NCBI GenBank assembly: GCA_021803645.1
Contig: JAJZLI010000001.1
Span: 1 to 5,795, forward strand
Reading direction: 5' to 3'
DNA: 5,795 nt
Source of the DNA: a bacterium
GTDB lineage: Bacteria > Patescibacteriota > Dojkabacteria > JAKAPS01 > JAJZLI01
Each line of letters opens with the position of its first letter. The first letter of the stretch is position 1. Of the stretch, positions 5,102 through 5,795 are shown piece by piece. The position numbers and the translations under genes were made by a program. The notes beneath the pieces were generated by a model that saw only the letters and a program-made list of their open reading frames with translations, was not told where the DNA came from and searched no databases.

Positions 5102-5795
5102 TTATTTTTTTAAATGTTTAGAGAGAAACTCAAGCGTTTTATTCCATGAATCAGAGGCTGCCTTGGCGTTATATCTCTCTTTATTAGTATCATTAAAAAA
5201 TGCATGTCCTGCATCTTCATACACAACAGCTTCAAAATTCTTATTCAGTTTTTTCATTTGTTCCTTTAGCCATGGAAGCTGGTTATGAGCCATCAGTGCT
5301 TCATCATGTTCTCCATAAAATGCCAGGATAGGGCATTTTATTTTTTCAATTTCCTCTACATTCTCAGGAGCTCTGCCATAAAAAGGAATGGATGCTTTCA
5401 ATTTGGGTTGGGAAACCGCAAAAGAGAAGCTGTAACTTCCACCAAAACAGAAACCCATCACCGCAATATCCCCATTTCCTTTAGAATCTTTCTCTAAAAA
5501 ATTAAACCATTCCTGTATTTTGTCTACAGTTGACGATACAAAAACAGGAGAGTTAATAGGAGCCATAATATTCATCATTGTCTCTCTTGCAGATTCAGCC
5601 TTCTGAGGATCAGATAAATCACTAAAAAGATCGGGAGTAAATTTTTCAACAACTCCAGTTTCCTTCAAAAGATCAGGAGCAACAACAATATACCCCTCAT
5701 TGCTAAGCCTATCTGACACATCCTGAATATGTTGGTTTAACCCCCAAATCTCATGTATCAGAATCACTCCAGGATATTTTCCTGAACCACTGGGA
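5102..5795 (-). CDS. Dienelactone hydrolase family protein, 5' end outside the window
   Basis: This alpha/beta-hydrolase has an open frame that continues to the window edge, with codons upstream of GTG 5767 still family-like (SGKYPGVILIHEIWGL). The start therefore lies outside and that internal GTG is not it. Visible residues include HEIWGLNQHI with the conserved Glu, then VAPDLL. The nucleophile elbow is GFCFGG with the catalytic Cys typical of dienelactone hydrolases, about residue 107 counted from that GTG. Asp of GEHD and His of DAGHAF complete the Cys-Asp-His triad. Family members hydrolyse dienelactones or related ester and lactone substrates, but many have unknown substrates and this one cannot be assigned. 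It is probably cytoplasmic, though the N-terminus is unseen. Its TAA (5104-5102) lies 63 bases before the ArsR-type ATG and is followed by that gene's own promoter, so it is probably a separate transcription unit. Confidence 0.88.
   Translation of the reverse strand, partial: PSGSGKYPGVILIHEIWGLNQHIQDVSDRLSNEGYIVVAPDLLKETGVVEKFTPDLFSDLSDPQKAESARETMMNIMAPINSPVFVSSTVDKIQEWFNFLEKDSKGNGDIAVMGFCFGGSYSFSFAVSQPKLKASIPFYGRAPENVEEIEKIKCPILAFYGEHDEALMAHNQLPWLKEQMKKLNKNFEAVVYEDAGHAFFNDTNKERYNAKAASDSWNKTLEFLSKHLKK

Overview
This is an AT-rich window (about one third G+C by eye) that reads as archaeal, although no single feature proves it. None of the starts has a convincing Shine-Dalgarno sequence, including the starts inside the operon. 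The ArsR-type regulator has a TATA-like box centred about 27 bases upstream of its ATG, and the Nudix gene has a weaker one at about the same distance. That is the geometry of leaderless archaeal transcripts. A low-GC, mesophilic, Thaumarchaeota/Nitrososphaerota-like genome would fit, but this is inference and a low-GC bacterium is not excluded.

Left side (1-1708): gene remnants and spacer. A D-Ala-D-Ala-ligase-like N-terminal fragment on the + strand (from 8) carries an in-frame TAA at 86-88. It collides near 320-345 with the front half of a Nudix hydrolase on the - strand (start at 594), so both genes have lost their 3' parts at one junction. A possible short gene tail follows (686-832). 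Next is an intact-looking two-CxxC zinc-ribbon protein of unknown function (916-1257), then about 450 bases without a confident gene.

Middle and right (1709-5101): a small SdpI-like membrane protein on the + strand converges on a compact four-gene operon on the - strand. In transcription order the operon is an ArsR-family repressor (5038-4724), a membrane-anchored thioredoxin-fold protein with a GCADC motif (4705-4160), a CcdA-type membrane protein (4163-3459) and a mercuric-reductase-like flavoprotein ending in a Cys-Cys pair (3462-2056). The last three genes are joined by ATGA stop/start overlaps. A near-perfect 26-base inverted repeat overlaps the operon's TATA box and is the likely operator.

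The operon is best read as a Hg(II) or thiol-reactive-metal defence module in which a CcdA/thioredoxin pair stands where MerT/MerP would normally be. An alternative is a transmembrane reducing chain: NAD(P)H to flavoprotein, to CcdA, to the outward-facing thioredoxin-like protein. The window ends inside a dienelactone-hydrolase-family gene (5102 to the edge, - strand) whose start lies outside.
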